From Diadophis punctatus similis (taxonomy: Eukaryota; Chordata; Lepidosauria; Squamata; Dipsadidae), in contig JALIGW010000003.1 in the NCBI GenBank assembly GCA_023053685.1, positions 44,276,496 to 44,340,495 on the forward strand: a stretch of 64,000 nucleotides of DNA. Direction: 5' to 3'. The notes under the pieces were generated by a model that worked only from the letters and a program-made list of their open reading frames with translations, ran no database searches and was not told the DNA's origin. How positions within the stretch are numbered: the first letter of the stretch is position 1; the number at the start of each line of letters is the position of its first letter. A program made the position numbers and the translations under genes. Positions 31,820 through 43,931 of the stretch are shown in pieces.

Positions 31820-32719
31820 CCAACAAAATTACTATAATAGTGACAAATGACAACACAAACACATTTAATACTTTTAATTGAAACAGGCAAGGAATGCATA
31901 AAATTTGAAGCTCAAACTAATGGAATTATTTGTAACCTATAGACATAGCATGAATACTACAATTAGGTAACTTTGATGATATGTAACACACCATAATTAA
32001 TTACAAAATTATACACATGCACATATATATGCAATATTTCTATGAAGAATATGAATAAAATATTGAAAATTATATTAAATATAATTTTAATAACATAATT
32101 TTTATGGAGGGAGAATCCATAAATACAGACGTTTCTAGGGTCCACAAAAATCATGATGCAGCCCTGGGAACAGGGAGTGGAAGGAATGCCATGAAATCTC
32201 TTCCTTGCAAAGTTTAATGTTATCATAGTTTTGTACCATAAAACTATAAGTAGGTGGAAAATGTTTTGGAGGACTTAAAAAGATGCCTGAAAATTCTGTT
32301 CAACTACTTAATTAATTTAAAAAACTCTTATATGAAGCAACAAAACCAAGCAATTTAGATTCTGACAAACTTTTAGTATTTCCGAGGACTAAATCCTAAG
32401 CTTGGGACATAAGGATTTGAGGTCTTTTGAGGTCTTTTTTCTGAAGTAATCATTAAACAATGTAGGCAGACATACATCATCTCTCCGTAACCATGCCATG
32501 AATTTGGAATATAGTGAAATGATCATAGTGACAGATTTATTGTTTTTATGGACTACATTCACATCAAAAGCAAGCAATTTAACCTTGGCATATGAGTATA
32601 AACAAATGAACACACAAACTCTTCTTGAGTGTGTGGAGTTATAAACTGGGTGTTTAAAGGGATATTGATTGCAGAACTTTTTACACTGACTGAGAATGAT
32701 GGCAGTCATATTCAAACTC
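31820..32719. other. Unassigned, no gene seen
   Basis: Very AT-rich sequence. Short frames on the minus strand (87 and 108 codons) have no motif. Confidence 0.45.
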
Positions 32720-33560
32720 CTCTGGAGGTAGGCATGGCTCCTATAGATGATAGGCCACAGATCTAAAGTACTCGGTGTTGATAGGAGGTGAGAGAGATCA
32801 AACCTAAAGCCTTGGTTTGTGAGATATCTCAGCTTTCAATGCCCTTGGCCCGCTCACACACCCTATTGAACATTTAGATGAAGTTGTTGGAGGACATTAT
32901 TTGTTGGCTTGATGTCAAGTATTATCAGTACACCAATGATGATAGCCAATCTGGACCTTTGGCTGACCAAGTGGTATTGTTGAAATATTTGATTTTTCAC
33001 TTTGGTCATAAGAATGGGGTTGCACTGTCCTGCTTAGGATTTATCTGCAACTGGGGGAATCTTCCTGTAATCTCAGCTCTTGCTTGGGAAGGTGATAGCA
33101 ACTATAGAAAAGCCTTTGCACTGATTCATCTTATGCATCAAGTGTATGCTTTCTGGACTGAGAGGCCATTCTCACAATCACACATGCTTTGGCCACCCAT
33201 AAAGGCCATTAGCAAGGTATGCCTGGTCTAAAAGGCAGCAGCACCAACAATGACAGGCAAGCTTCACTATACCCATTCCTGATACATGAGATGCACTTGT
33301 TGTCAGCCGGCTTCCGGTGAAGTCAAAGGGCTGGTTGTCACCTATAAAACCCTGCATGGTTTTGTTACTTGAGGGACTGCCTGTCTGCTGATCCTATATG
33401 CTCTAACAGGTGAGCCTGCTGTAGGTTCCTTCCATCACTTAAACAGTGCTAGTTAATAGAATCCAGAAAGTTGACCCTCTCTGTAGGAGATCCATATGGC
33501 TCCTACAGTGCCTGCCTTCAGGCAATCTTTGAAAACTTGGTTGGGTCCCAGGCTTGAAGT
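32720..33560 (+). pseudogene. Degenerate ancient CR1 reverse transcriptase
   Basis: Scattered CR1 ORF2 remnants appear in the right order: DVKYYQYTNDD at about 32909, equivalent to the GVRYQQYADD catalytic block; a block corresponding to 'LVHQLRPYLEREALLTVTHALV' further on; and 'cacctataaaaccctgcatg' matching the TFKALHG block. Several frames and stops intervene, and the YADD equivalent has become YTNDD. It is much older than the other CR1 copies here. Confidence 0.7.
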
Positions 33561-33964
33561 TAGATGGGCAGGGTAGATCCTCTTTTAGTGGCAAATATGC
33601 ATAAACACAATTGGTGTTTTGATCACAACAAGGTGGCTATGAACTTGATTTTGATGACCATATCCTCCAGACACCATGACACTAGGGCTTGCATCAGTTT
33701 CTGTTGTGCATTGGCTCCTAAAGAAAAACAATTAGTTGTCAAGTACAGAGGATACCAAAGAGGGACGTTGACTGAATTTTCTGATGAAATGTCTTTTTAA
33801 GTGTATTTTTCAAATTTATATTGCCCCCATCTTGCAAAACAAGGGACTTTTGGAAGCATACAAGAAAGTTAAAAAGCAATAATACACAAATAACAACTAT
33901 TATCATTATTTAAAACATTAGAAACTACAAAAATACAGCCAAAAATGGGTAAAAGAATGTGAAT

Positions 33965-34337
33965 CAGGGGTGGGTTCCTCCCGGTTCGGACTGGTTCGCC
34001 CGAACTGGTAGCGACCTGCTGGTGATGTCATGATGACATGTCATGATGACATCACCGACCCGGTTCAGTCGGTGCCGGTCTGTTGGTGCCGCCATCTTTT
34101 TTTTGAATCTTAAAAAAAAATTTAAACTTTTTTTTAAAAAAAATCCTTCTGAGCATGCGCAGAAGCTGAGTTCTGGCACTGTGTATGCGGTCGCCATCTT
34201 TTTTTTGAATTTGTTTTTTTTCTGTTTTTTTGTGATTTTTTGTTACTGCGCATGCCCGCGCGTGCAAAGCATGTGGCACGCCCACGCGGCGCAGGAGGGA
34301 GCGAACCGGCAGTGAGATAAGTTGGAACCCACCCCTG
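33965..34337. mobile_element. Non-autonomous hAT element
   Basis: The ends CAGGGGTGGGTTCCTCC and GGAACCCACCCCTG have a perfect 8-bp duplication ATGTGAAT (33957-33964, 34338-34345). The interior contains a doubled GTCATGATGACAT segment near 34026-34049 and GCATGCGCAGAAG. It is a close relative of 45881-46214. Confidence 0.94.
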
Positions 34338-34345
34338 ATGTGAAT

Positions 34346-35460
34346 AATATTGATCATAGATGGGAATATTAAAACTGTAAATCAGTTTGCTTCAGATGAC
34401 TCCCCCCTCCCACTACATATTATAATAGATCTGTGAAAGTATCATCCCTGGTTGGCATTAACTAAGATTTAAAAAAAAACTGTCAAGTTTAAAGAGCAAG
34501 TCTAAGATCCATGGCAGCCATAAATCTCTCTTGCTGCCAAAGCAAGCTGATGAGAGGCAGCCTGATGGAGTACCCTCCCTTGCCATGCTGGCCATGGGCA
34601 TTAATTACTTCTCTTTGCCTGCCCTCTAAGAGAGTTGCAAGGTGGAAGAGCCAACACTCTTTATCTGCAGCTATGTTGCTATAGCAGCTAAAGCTGCTGA
34701 ACACAAGCTTTTTTGTTAAAATTCATGGACTGGCTCCAAGTTCCCCCTCCGCTTCGTCAGAGGTTTCACAAGTCTCTGAATTACGCATTCTGCCTGCAGG
34801 AAAGAAGAGCAAAGCTCTGGGAGGCCCGATTGTGCCAGGCTGAGGTTACAGCCCTCACTATGGCGACCACCAATGGTGAGGCGGTTCTATGCACCCTGGC
34901 ACCAACAAAGCTATTTGCATGCAATGGGCACAAAAGGCAGCTCCCTTCCAAGGTCCTTGCTGTTGGAGTTCAGAGCGGTGCTATGGATTCCCTGACTCAC
35001 AGGGCAGTTTCTATGGCTCCTTGAAATTGTGAGAAGAACCAGTCTGCTGATCTAAACTTCAGATTGATTGTCCACATTTGGCACTTCGAGAGGAAACTAT
35101 GATGGCATAATTGCCCTCTGTTACTTAGAGATCAGAGTTCAGAAAATGCCCCCTCCAATCTTACCTTTTTCTCTGGAGAAGTTCCATTAAGAAAAGAAAG
35201 AAGGACGAGATGGAATAATGCACAGGGTCTTTGAATGATTGTGCTAGAGGCCCTCCAGTGGCAGTATAATGCTACAATCGTAAAAATCAATATGCTGTTC
35301 CAAATGTCTGATTTCACTGTCTACTCTCCCACTCGCATTCCAAATTGTAAGAGTGCATTAGAGTTCCATTTACTTTTGGAAATACGTTGCATCACACAGT
35401 GACAATCATGCGCCATGATAGTCCTAGCTCTGATCTTAGCCAGACTGGTAACTATAGATG
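34346..35460. other. Unassigned, no gene seen
   Basis: No repeat recognised. The 103-codon frame from 34713 has no domain and no flanking splice pattern that I trust. Confidence 0.45.
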
Positions 35461-35468
35461 AGCAGAAG

Positions 35469-36175
35469 CAGGGGTGGGTTCCACTTACCATCGCCACTGG
35501 TTCGCATCACGACATTTTGCGTGCATTCCCTCATGCAATTTGGCTTCCGCGCATGCTAGTAGCTGGAATCAGCCCGAAACACAGCTGAGGAGCTGATCAG
35601 CTGTGCTTCGTGTGAAGGAATAAAGGTCAGTTTAAACCCGGGGGCGGACGGGAGGGCCCTTTTACAAGCAGCAGAACAGGAAAAACCTTCAAAACAGTAA
35701 GAAATTCGCTTAAAAATCACAAAAAAAGATGGCAGCACCCACAGACCGGCACTGGTCAATCCACTTCAGTGACGTTACCAGCAGGTCACTACCAGTTCAG
35801 GCGATCCGGTCTGAACTGGGAGGAATCCACCAGGGGTGAAATCCTCCCGGTTCGCCCTGGCCCGTCCTTCGGCGTATAGCCGATGGAACTGGTGGCGGTC
35901 GCTGCGCGGAGCTTCTCCCGCCCGCTTTCCCGGCCCGGCTGAATGCCGCCATTCGGGTTATTTTTCCCTCTGTGCATGCGCGCGCATGCACAGAGGGAAA
36001 AATAACCCGAATGATTGTGGTCAGCCGGGCCGGGAAAGCGGTGATTGTGTTCAGCCGGGCCGGGAAAGCGGGCAGGAGAAGCTCCGCGCCGCGACCGCCG
36101 CCAGTTCCATCGGCTATACGCCGAAGGACTGGCCCGGGCGAACCGGGAGGATTTCACCCCTGGAATCCACCCCTG
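35469..36175. mobile_element. hAT element interrupted by another hAT
   Basis: The left end CAGGGGTGGGTTCCAC and a right end completed after an insertion (CAC + CCCTG) pair as TIRs. The outer flanks AGCAGAAG (35461-35468) and AGCAGAAA (36176-36183) match at seven of eight bases. A second hAT element sits inside its right terminus. Confidence 0.87.
35831..36162. mobile_element. Fold-back hAT element, nested
   Basis: The 332-base element CAGGGGTGAAATCC...GGATTTCACCCCTG has a perfect duplication GAATCCAC (35823-35830, 36163-36170). Nearly its whole length is inverted repeat: 'tccttcggcgtatagccgat', 'gagcttctcccgcccgcttt' and 'gaatgccgccattcgggtta' all reappear inverted around a GCATGCGCGCGCATGC centre. 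A 42-base unit containing 'cagccgggccgggaaagcg' is doubled in the right half. Confidence 0.94.
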
Positions 36176-36183
36176 AGCAGAAA

Positions 36184-38813
36184 GCAGCAATAGCTATCAC
36201 TATGAGCAAACCTGATCCCATCAGTATCCATTTTGTTATCCATTTTTGGGAACAATATTTAATCAGGATTACTGCAATAGGTGAAATGTGAGGCTGTCAT
36301 GAAAGAACACATTTTGTAATTTCAAATACTGCAGAACATGACAGCCAAATTGGGAAATGTCATTTAGGAATGTAAGTATATAGTTGAGACCTTTTCCCTG
36401 GCTACAACTTTTTGTTCAGACAAAATTCACATATCAGTCTCAATTTGCTCTCATTTGTTTTCATGCAGTTCTGCTGGTTTCTTTTAAGGCTTCAGGATTC
36501 TCCTCTTCAGAAATGAGATTGTTAATGACTGGAAATGGATTTATTTGCAGACTTTCAAATGCCCTCCTCTGGATTATCTATCAAGTTGGGATAAGTGGGA
36601 AATTCATATTTAAAGGCAAATTTACTTTATTTCACTTTTGAGCCACTATGTGAACCAAATACAAATTGTTGACGGAAGTTAATCTTCTCTGAAGTTGCTA
36701 TGCATAAAAGCAGCAATTTTACAGAAGCTAAAGGAGAATGCACACAAGGTGTATTATATGAAACTGCTTGTACAAATGCATGTATTTGACAAATTTGCAT
36801 ACATAACTGCATATATTAGAAAAAAATAGATGTGCATATGGGACAAAATGAATTTGAGACAAAAATGCTGAGGACAGAAATTATAATAGTCATACATTCC
36901 TTTGTTTTTTATATACATACACTTTCTTTTAGACATCAGTTTAAAATATTGTTATTTGCTCAGGATTTGTTTCATTGAATTGGATTGTCTTTATCATTCA
37001 ACAGATTGAATATTCTAATTCAGATAATAGTTTCCTTCATTGTGGCAACTTGAGCCTTTAGTTTCTAATAAATAGCTGGTTACACTTCCTGTAACAGAGA
37101 ACCCCTCGAAAATCTAATGTGTGTGTGTTTGTGTTTGTGTGTGAGTTTCTTTCATTTGTCTGAAACCTGTAAAGTATGTTCATTTCACTGTGATGGCTTT
37201 TGATTCTAGTTTGGAATTTGCACCAAAGATTTATGTTAAGTGATAGCTAAATTTCTTTATATTTTCTCTAAATTTTTGATGCTTGCATCAATAGAATTCT
37301 ACATAGATGTTCTAGCCCTCATTCAATTGGGTGAGATATACTTTTGTGTGTAACCCATATAAATCCAAGACCCTTTTCTTAGTCAATTACTGGCAGCCAA
37401 GACTCTATCAGCATGCATGTGAGATTATAGCTTTTAAACATAATTTATATTTACTTCTATTAAGCCTCATTTACAAGTCTAACATCCATTCTTCCAGTCT
37501 GATGTGATCTTTTGGGAGCTTTTCCTATTCCCCATTTAATTACTAAAATGATTTTAAGATATGAGAAAATTCATCAAACTACTCACTTTTCCTAATGGCA
37601 GATAAGTTACTAACAAGTTAACAAGCACCAGTCTAATATCTAATGTCTGGTGCTTGTTAAAGTGGGTAGATTACTTACTGTAATACATGAATCCAGTCTG
37701 TATATAACTTAAAAATGCTTAAGAATACTGAGAATATGACAAGAGTTTGCTTGCAGTAGCAAATATTAACTAGTCGGTAATTTCTAATATCTACATTAGA
37801 TCTCCTTTTTAAAATGCAGGATTCTGTTAGCCAATTTTCCTATGCTGTAGGCTTTTAGGAAAATGTTCCTGTTTGAGAAATTAGTCACATCCTGTGGAAG
37901 CTTATCTAGCAGTTATATTAATTATGGGAATCAGGTGGAAAGCTTTTTCTTCTCTCAAGTTTACATTTCTGATTATCTTTAATTCTTCATTTAGCTGTAC
38001 AGTACACTGGAATGGGAAACTGGAAGGCTACCTTGGAAGACGGCAGTGGCAAACTGTTTGCATACGGTGGCCAACAATACTACAAGGATGTACTGTGTAG
38101 CCACTAGAAATCAAACTGCATTTGTGGGGAGTTTATTTTCTTTAGTTTTCAAGTGTTGTTTAATTGATTTCATTCAATTAAAGGTATTATAAAGGTATTT
38201 ATAATTTACTGAAATTTCTGGAATTTCAAAATATTACACTTTTAACTTTTGAGGATTAGGAAAATGCCTTATCTTTGTCCTTTCATTGTTCATGTTCAGG
38301 GTAGAAAGAACATTTTGTATCTGTGGAAAGCAAGATGACCTAATGGAAAACTATTTTTTAATCCATTTGTGTGGATGACGATATTCTTTTTGAAGACGGG
38401 AAGAGGGGCAAGAAGCAACTGGCAATCTTTGGCACTATGGACAATCGCTATAGTTTCATGCCATTGTGAGACTGAACAATGTCCACCTACAAAATTGAAG
38501 AAAACAATACCCATCTACAAAAATGGAGAAAACCAAGATAAGCAGCCATGGGGTTTCATTCCTCTCTGCTAACAGTGGCTTCTGCACTTCCACTGAACAA
38601 AAAAGAAATGCTTAGCTTTGTTGTTCTTTCAGAACAAAGGCTGGAGAGGAAACCCATCATTGCAAATTAGATTCAGTTTTGCCGTTGTGAAAATCCAAAA
38701 CTTTCTTCCATAGAAGTGACACTAGAATTATTGTAAACGTTCATTTTTGGCTCCACTTTTGTGCCCACCATTATGCACGGTCAAAAATTGTGCAGGACTA
38801 TTGGACATGGAAA
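36184..38813. other. Unassigned, no gene seen
   Basis: 2.6 kb of AT-rich sequence without a recognised transposon or exon. The segment around 38007-38090 ('ggcagtggcaaactgtttgc') resembles a dispersed reptile repeat and is not counted as an exon. Confidence 0.45.
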
Positions 38814-38815
38814 TA

Positions 38816-39823
38816 CCATATTTTTCGGAGTATAAGACGCACCGAAGTATAAGACGCACCTTAGTTTTGGGGAAGGAAAACAAGGGAAAAAGGCGTCTGC
38901 CTCCAAGCAATTTTCCAAACAGCAAACAGCAAACAGTACAGATGATATACACTGTTTGCTGTGTATTTCTGTGCATGTGTGTCTGACCCATAGAAATAGC
39001 AAAGAATTGGAGAAATGTACATTATGCAAGAAAGTTTTCTTAAATGTAGTCACACTAACTCTTCTCAATTATTTAAATAGATCTACTCCAAGGTAACTAA
39101 ACTCTAATACTAAAGATACTGTTACATTTCATACTATACTTGTACAGAGCTGTTAAAATTAATTAAAATTTCTGGAAGTATACATTATTCTCTATTATTT
39201 AAAAGAAGATACAATAGCACTGGGCCTCTTCAGAGCAAGCATTTATTTTAAAAAGCTTCTTTATTTTGTTAAGTTGTCTAGATTTACAGGGATCTCCAAC
39301 CTTGGCAACTTTAAGACTTGTGGACTTCAACTCCCAGAATTCCACAGCCAGCAAAGCTAACAAAGCTGGCTGTTGAATTCTGGGAGTTGAAGTCCACAAG
39401 TCTTAAAGTTGCCAAAGTTGGAGATCCCTGACTCTAGAACAATAATAAAGCAGTCTTTAAAAAGTAAGTCTAATAATTTGAACATTCTACAGACATTTAG
39501 TTATTCACTTACCCCCTTCCATCCAGTTCAACAAAAAATAAAAATCTGTGCCTCCGCCAGCTATTTGCCTCTTTGTAGTTAGTTTCACTTTCATTTTTCC
39601 ACGTGGCAAACCTAATCAGCTGTAGATCGGGAAACTGCTACTGACTTGCTTGGCTTTGCAGGCTCTTCCCTCTTTCCTGCAAGCAGGTAAATTGCTGGAA
39701 GACAGAGGCCAAAGGGTGGGTGTGGCTGGGTGGGTGAGGCTGCATTCGGTGTATAAGATGCACCCAGGTTTTCACCCTCTTTTTGGGGGTAAAAAGGTGC
39801 GTCTTATACTCCAAAAAATACGG
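38816..39823. mobile_element. TA-flanked TIR element (family 2), ~1 kb
   Basis: The left end (CCATATTTTTCGGAGTATAAG) and right end (ACTCCAAAAAATACGG) are inverted and flanked by TA. The paired ends are 1 kb apart, with a palindromic hAT element inside and unassigned sequence in between. Two independent truncated copies are a less likely alternative. Confidence 0.6.
39287..39430. mobile_element. Palindromic hAT-like MITE, nested
   Basis: The ends CAGGGATCTCCAACC and GTTGGAGATCCCTG are inverted, and the arms carry 'ggcaactttaagacttgtgg' as in 21330-21464. Unlike the others, no clean 8-bp duplication is visible. Confidence 0.8.
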
Positions 39824-40255
39824 TAGTGTTCTACATCTGCTTTTGCTTAAACAAACGTTTATACAAACTCTGTTGAGTTCTTGAATTACTCCTGGCAAGG
39901 AACTAAATGCAATTTTTTTTAAAATGTATTTTTTTTAAAATACAATTTTGGAGTTGTCTTATACCAAATAACCTAGTACCCAGAATTCTTACTGCATGTA
40001 ATTCTATTGCAATGTTTATATCTTACAGATTTGGACATAAAATAGAACAGGAGTACAAAAGAAGAGAGGTAACACTTATTGGGAATTGATGGAGCAGGAG
40101 GAAGATAGTAATTGCTATAATTCAAAAAGCAGCTATTCTAATTTTTTGGTCAATAGACCTCCACTCCAGTAAGAAAAACATAAGGCTACCATACATGGGT
40201 ATTCCTGTAAAAATTCTTGAATGGTGCAGAATGATACTACAAGAAAAAAAACTTT

Positions 40256-42290
40256 ATTTTTATTTATTTATTTATTTATTTTTTATTTTGTCAAGCATGT
40301 ATATGAATACAAAGTATAAACATCAATATGAATATATAAAGTACAAGCATGGTTTTGAGTACAAGATATTTTACGAAATACATGGGGACTTTAGGACAGG
40401 GATGGTAAACACGCTAGTGCACTTATGCACACCCCTTACAGACCTCTTAGGAATGGGGTGAGGTCAACGGTAGACAGTTTAAGGTTAAAGTTTCGGGGGT
40501 TTGGGGAAGAAACTACAGAGTCAGGTAATGTATTCCAAGCATTGACCACTCTGTTGCTGAAGTTGAATTTTTTGCAATCAAGTCTGGAGCGGTTTACATT
40601 AAGTTTGTATCTATTACGAGATCGTGTATTGTTGCGGTTGAAGCTGAAGTAGTCATTGACAGGTAGGACATTGTAGCATATAATTTTGTGTGCTACAGTT
40701 AAGTCAGATCGAAGGCTGCGGAGTTCTAAATTTTCTAGGCCCAAAATTTCAAGTCTGGTGGCATAAGGTATTCTGTTGCGAACAGAGGAGTGGAGGACTC
40801 TTCTCGTAAAATATCTCTGGACATTCTCAATTGTATTAATGTCCGATATGTAATGTGGGTTCCAGACAGATGAGCTGTATTCCAGTATTGGTCTAGCAAA
40901 TGTTTTATATGCTCTGGTTAGAAGTACAATATTACCAGAGAAGAAGCAATGCAAGATTAGATTAACCACTCTTAATGCCTTCTTAGCAATGCTGTTGCAG
41001 TGGGCTCTGGCAGTTAGATCAGTAGAGATGAGTACTCCAAGGTCCTTTACTGAGTGAGGATTGTCAACAAGGTCGTGATCATCTAGTTTGTATTTTGTGT
41101 TCTGATTATTTTTGCCAATGTGTAAGACTGAGCATTTGTTGATTGAGATTTGAAGTTGCCACTCTGACCATTCTGATACATAGTCAAGGTCTTTTTGAAG
41201 GGTAGTAGTATTGTCAGTGGTGTTGAATAGTTTTACATCATCTGTGAAGAGGACACAGTTGCTTTTTATATTATCACAAAGGTCATTTATGTAAAGAATA
41301 AAGAGAGTTGGTCCTAAAACGCTGCCTTGGGGAACACCGCTGTTAACAGGTACAGGGTTTGATAAAGCGTTTCCTATTTTGACCGCTTGTTGTCTGTTTG
41401 ACAGGAATGCAGTTATCCATTTGTGCAGAGGTCCAGAAATGCCATAAGATTTTACTGTTAGAAGCAGTTTGTCATGTACCACTGAGTCAAAGGCTTTGAA
41501 GAAGTTTATGTAAATTGCTTTGCCCTGATTGAGTTGTGTAGTCCATATGTTTTTACAGTGTAGAAGCTGTAGATTGCAGGATAATTTTTTTTCTGAAACC
41601 AAATTGTTTGTGAGAGAGTAGGTTGTTTATCTCTAAGTGGAGGGTAATGGATTGGTTAATGATTGATTCCATGAATTTGCAGGTGGCGCAACATAAAGAG
41701 ATTGGTCTGTAATTTTCAACTAGGCTCGGGTCTCCCTTTTTGAAAATAGGGATGACCATGGCTAGTGACCATAGGTTGGGCAGGGAGCTGGTCCAGAAAG
41801 ATTTATCAAAAACTATGCTCAGTGGTTCTGCTAGGGCAGTGAAAAGCCTTTCCAATGTTGTCTTCTGTGAAATCGGTGTGTATTAGATCATTGTAATTGT
41901 TTGTGGTTCGACTAGAAAATATTGGACATAAATTGTTGCTGTTTACAAAGACTGAGCTGAAGAATGTGTTAAAGAGGTTGGCTTTAACGGTTTCATCATT
42001 ACAGTCTTTTTAGTTAGGTCCTTTTAGGGGTGGGATGGTTCTCGTCTCTAAGTTTGTTGTTTACGAAATTGTAGAATGCACGGTTGGATTTCGTGTGCAG
42101 GAGGTTTTCCTCTTGATTGATATGATAATTGGTACATTCAGTCTTTATTTGTTGGCATAAGTTTTTGTAGCGGCTTTTGAAATTGGCTATGTAGCCAGTT
42201 TTGTTTTTTCGCCAAATAATTTTTTTTTTGCTTGGCGCTCCCTTATTGTTATGGGTAGTTTGTTTTTCCTGTTTTGGGGAGTTATTTGGA
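40256..42290 (-). mobile_element. CR1/L2-group LINE, minus strand, broken ORF2
   Basis: On the minus strand an endonuclease-less linker region (to about 42180-42000) leads into reverse transcriptase: YRPISLCC near 41720, KAFDSVVHDKL near 41480, GVPQGSVLGP near 41335, and LFTDDVKLF near 41245 as the catalytic box (Ala replaced by Thr). Then come the C-terminal NAWNTLPDSVV, a 3' UTR and an AAAT tail. A frame break near 41580 splits the ORF into 100- and 388-codon parts. It is a different family from the CR1 at 10320. Relatives: 4668-5185 and 16578-16790. Confidence 0.85.
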
Positions 42291-42411
42291 ACTTATGTGG
42301 AAATCCCTAAGCCCTTCAAATGAATTTTCCACTAGTAATATTTATTGAAATACTTAAAGTTAAACTGACAGAAGAATCTAGTGCAAATAAAGATAAAGAA
42401 ATAAGGAAATA

Positions 42412-42640
42412 AAGAGCCAAGGTGGCGCAGCGGTTAGAGAGCAGTACTGCAGGCTACTTTAGCTGACTGTGATCATTTCAGTTCAGCTGTTCAAATCTCA
42501 CCGGCTCAGGGTTGACTCAGCCTTCCATCCTTCTGAGGTAGGTAAAACGAGGACCCAGATTGTTGGGGGCAATGTAAATATATACAATGCTTAATGGTGT
42601 AAACCGCGTGGTACATAAATCTCACTAATAAATAATAAAT
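42412..42640 (+). mobile_element. MIR-like tRNA-SINE, plus strand
   Basis: The only plus-strand copy of this SINE family here: tRNA-like head 'gagccaaggtggcgcagcgg', body 'cagccttccatccttctgag', 3' part 'gcttaatggtgtaaaccgc', and an AATAAT-type tail. Confidence 0.85.
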
Positions 42641-43931
42641 AATAAATCATGACAAAAATCATGTTAGTGCAGACACAGTATAAAAGCTGTAAAAAGAGAG
42701 CAAGTGTGTTAACCGTAATGTCCGGCTGGAATTCATGCCAAGTCATATCACTTGCTGGACTATGTGTGTTCCTTGCAAGCACATTTCAAAATTTTTCTTG
42801 GCAAGTATCAAGCTTGAAGCATCCTGTTTTTACAGGAGGATATGTAAGCCAAGATTCTTGGGATTTCCCCCCTCCCCTCTTCTTCAAACAAATGGCTAGT
42901 GCAATTGATTAAAAGGCATTGTATGGTGTTTTCCTCCTTAATGAACTTTTTTTCTGGAAAGAAAAGAGCTGGATGAAGTGACAAAACATAAAAGGGTTAA
43001 AATGGAAGATAATATTCAAACCTTTTAACTGCTCTACACTACCAGCATAATGCCCCACCTACTGGCAGTTTGTACAGCATAGAAGCCTCCTCATGTAGAA
43101 CTCCCTCTATCAGCAAATGAGGAAAAGCCAACTATTTTTTGAAATTTGTAATGATAGTTATTTCATCACAATACTCTATCACACTTCTACAGCCTAAGGA
43201 AACAGCCCATTGGGAATTGTTTGCTGTTTTCCATTGAAAATATTTCTTTTTTTTTAATCTGTGTAGGCTTCAGAATTTCAAATTGGCCTGGAATCAGGGC
43301 AAATACAAGTACAGTCAACGTCCCTGGTGTTTGCCTATGTATGTACAGGCATGATTGTCTTTCATCCCTAACCTCCAGCACTCAGAAATGCTGAATTTCT
43401 TAATTCATAACTGGTGAATGGGATGAAGCCACGGGCAAGGCCAAGACAAACTCAGCTATAGATAAAGTTAGAAAAAGCAAAAAAGGTGCTTGCATACTAC
43501 ATTTTTGCAGTAGCTCAGAACTCTAGTACCATCTAATCTTATATCATCAGCCACATCCAGGAGCCACATCCATTGATTGATAGTTCAACTGTGGTGCATC
43601 TAAATAATAAATAAAACTGATTTTCTTGCCCAAAAGCACCATAGAGTGGCAGCACATGATGGTTCTTGCTTTGGTTGGGGGAAATTTACCTTTCAGTTTC
43701 TTTCTTCTGCTCTGATAGTGATTCAGCTGCTATAACTTTAGTTTTTGCATTCTAGAGATGATTACAGGCCAGCTTCAGACTATTTTAAGGATTAGACAGC
43801 AGAAGCAATATGTAACACTGTCCACCAAATTGGCTGATATTGCCTAAAGTTTTAAACTTGCACAAATATAGACATATAGAGGTAATTTACACCATTGATC
43901 TGAAAAAATAAATTGGGACTAATGGTATGTC
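42641..43931. other. Unassigned, no gene seen
   Basis: No repeat or exon recognised between the SINE and the split repeat. Confidence 0.45.

Noticed and set aside
34020..34055. Apparent palindromic CRE-like regulatory cluster
   Set aside because: It is an imperfect doubled segment internal to a hAT element; no promoter context is visible.
37990..38100. Possible exon after a pyrimidine-rich tract and AG
   Set aside because: 'ggcagtggcaaactg' resembles a dispersed reptile repeat, and there is no partner exon.
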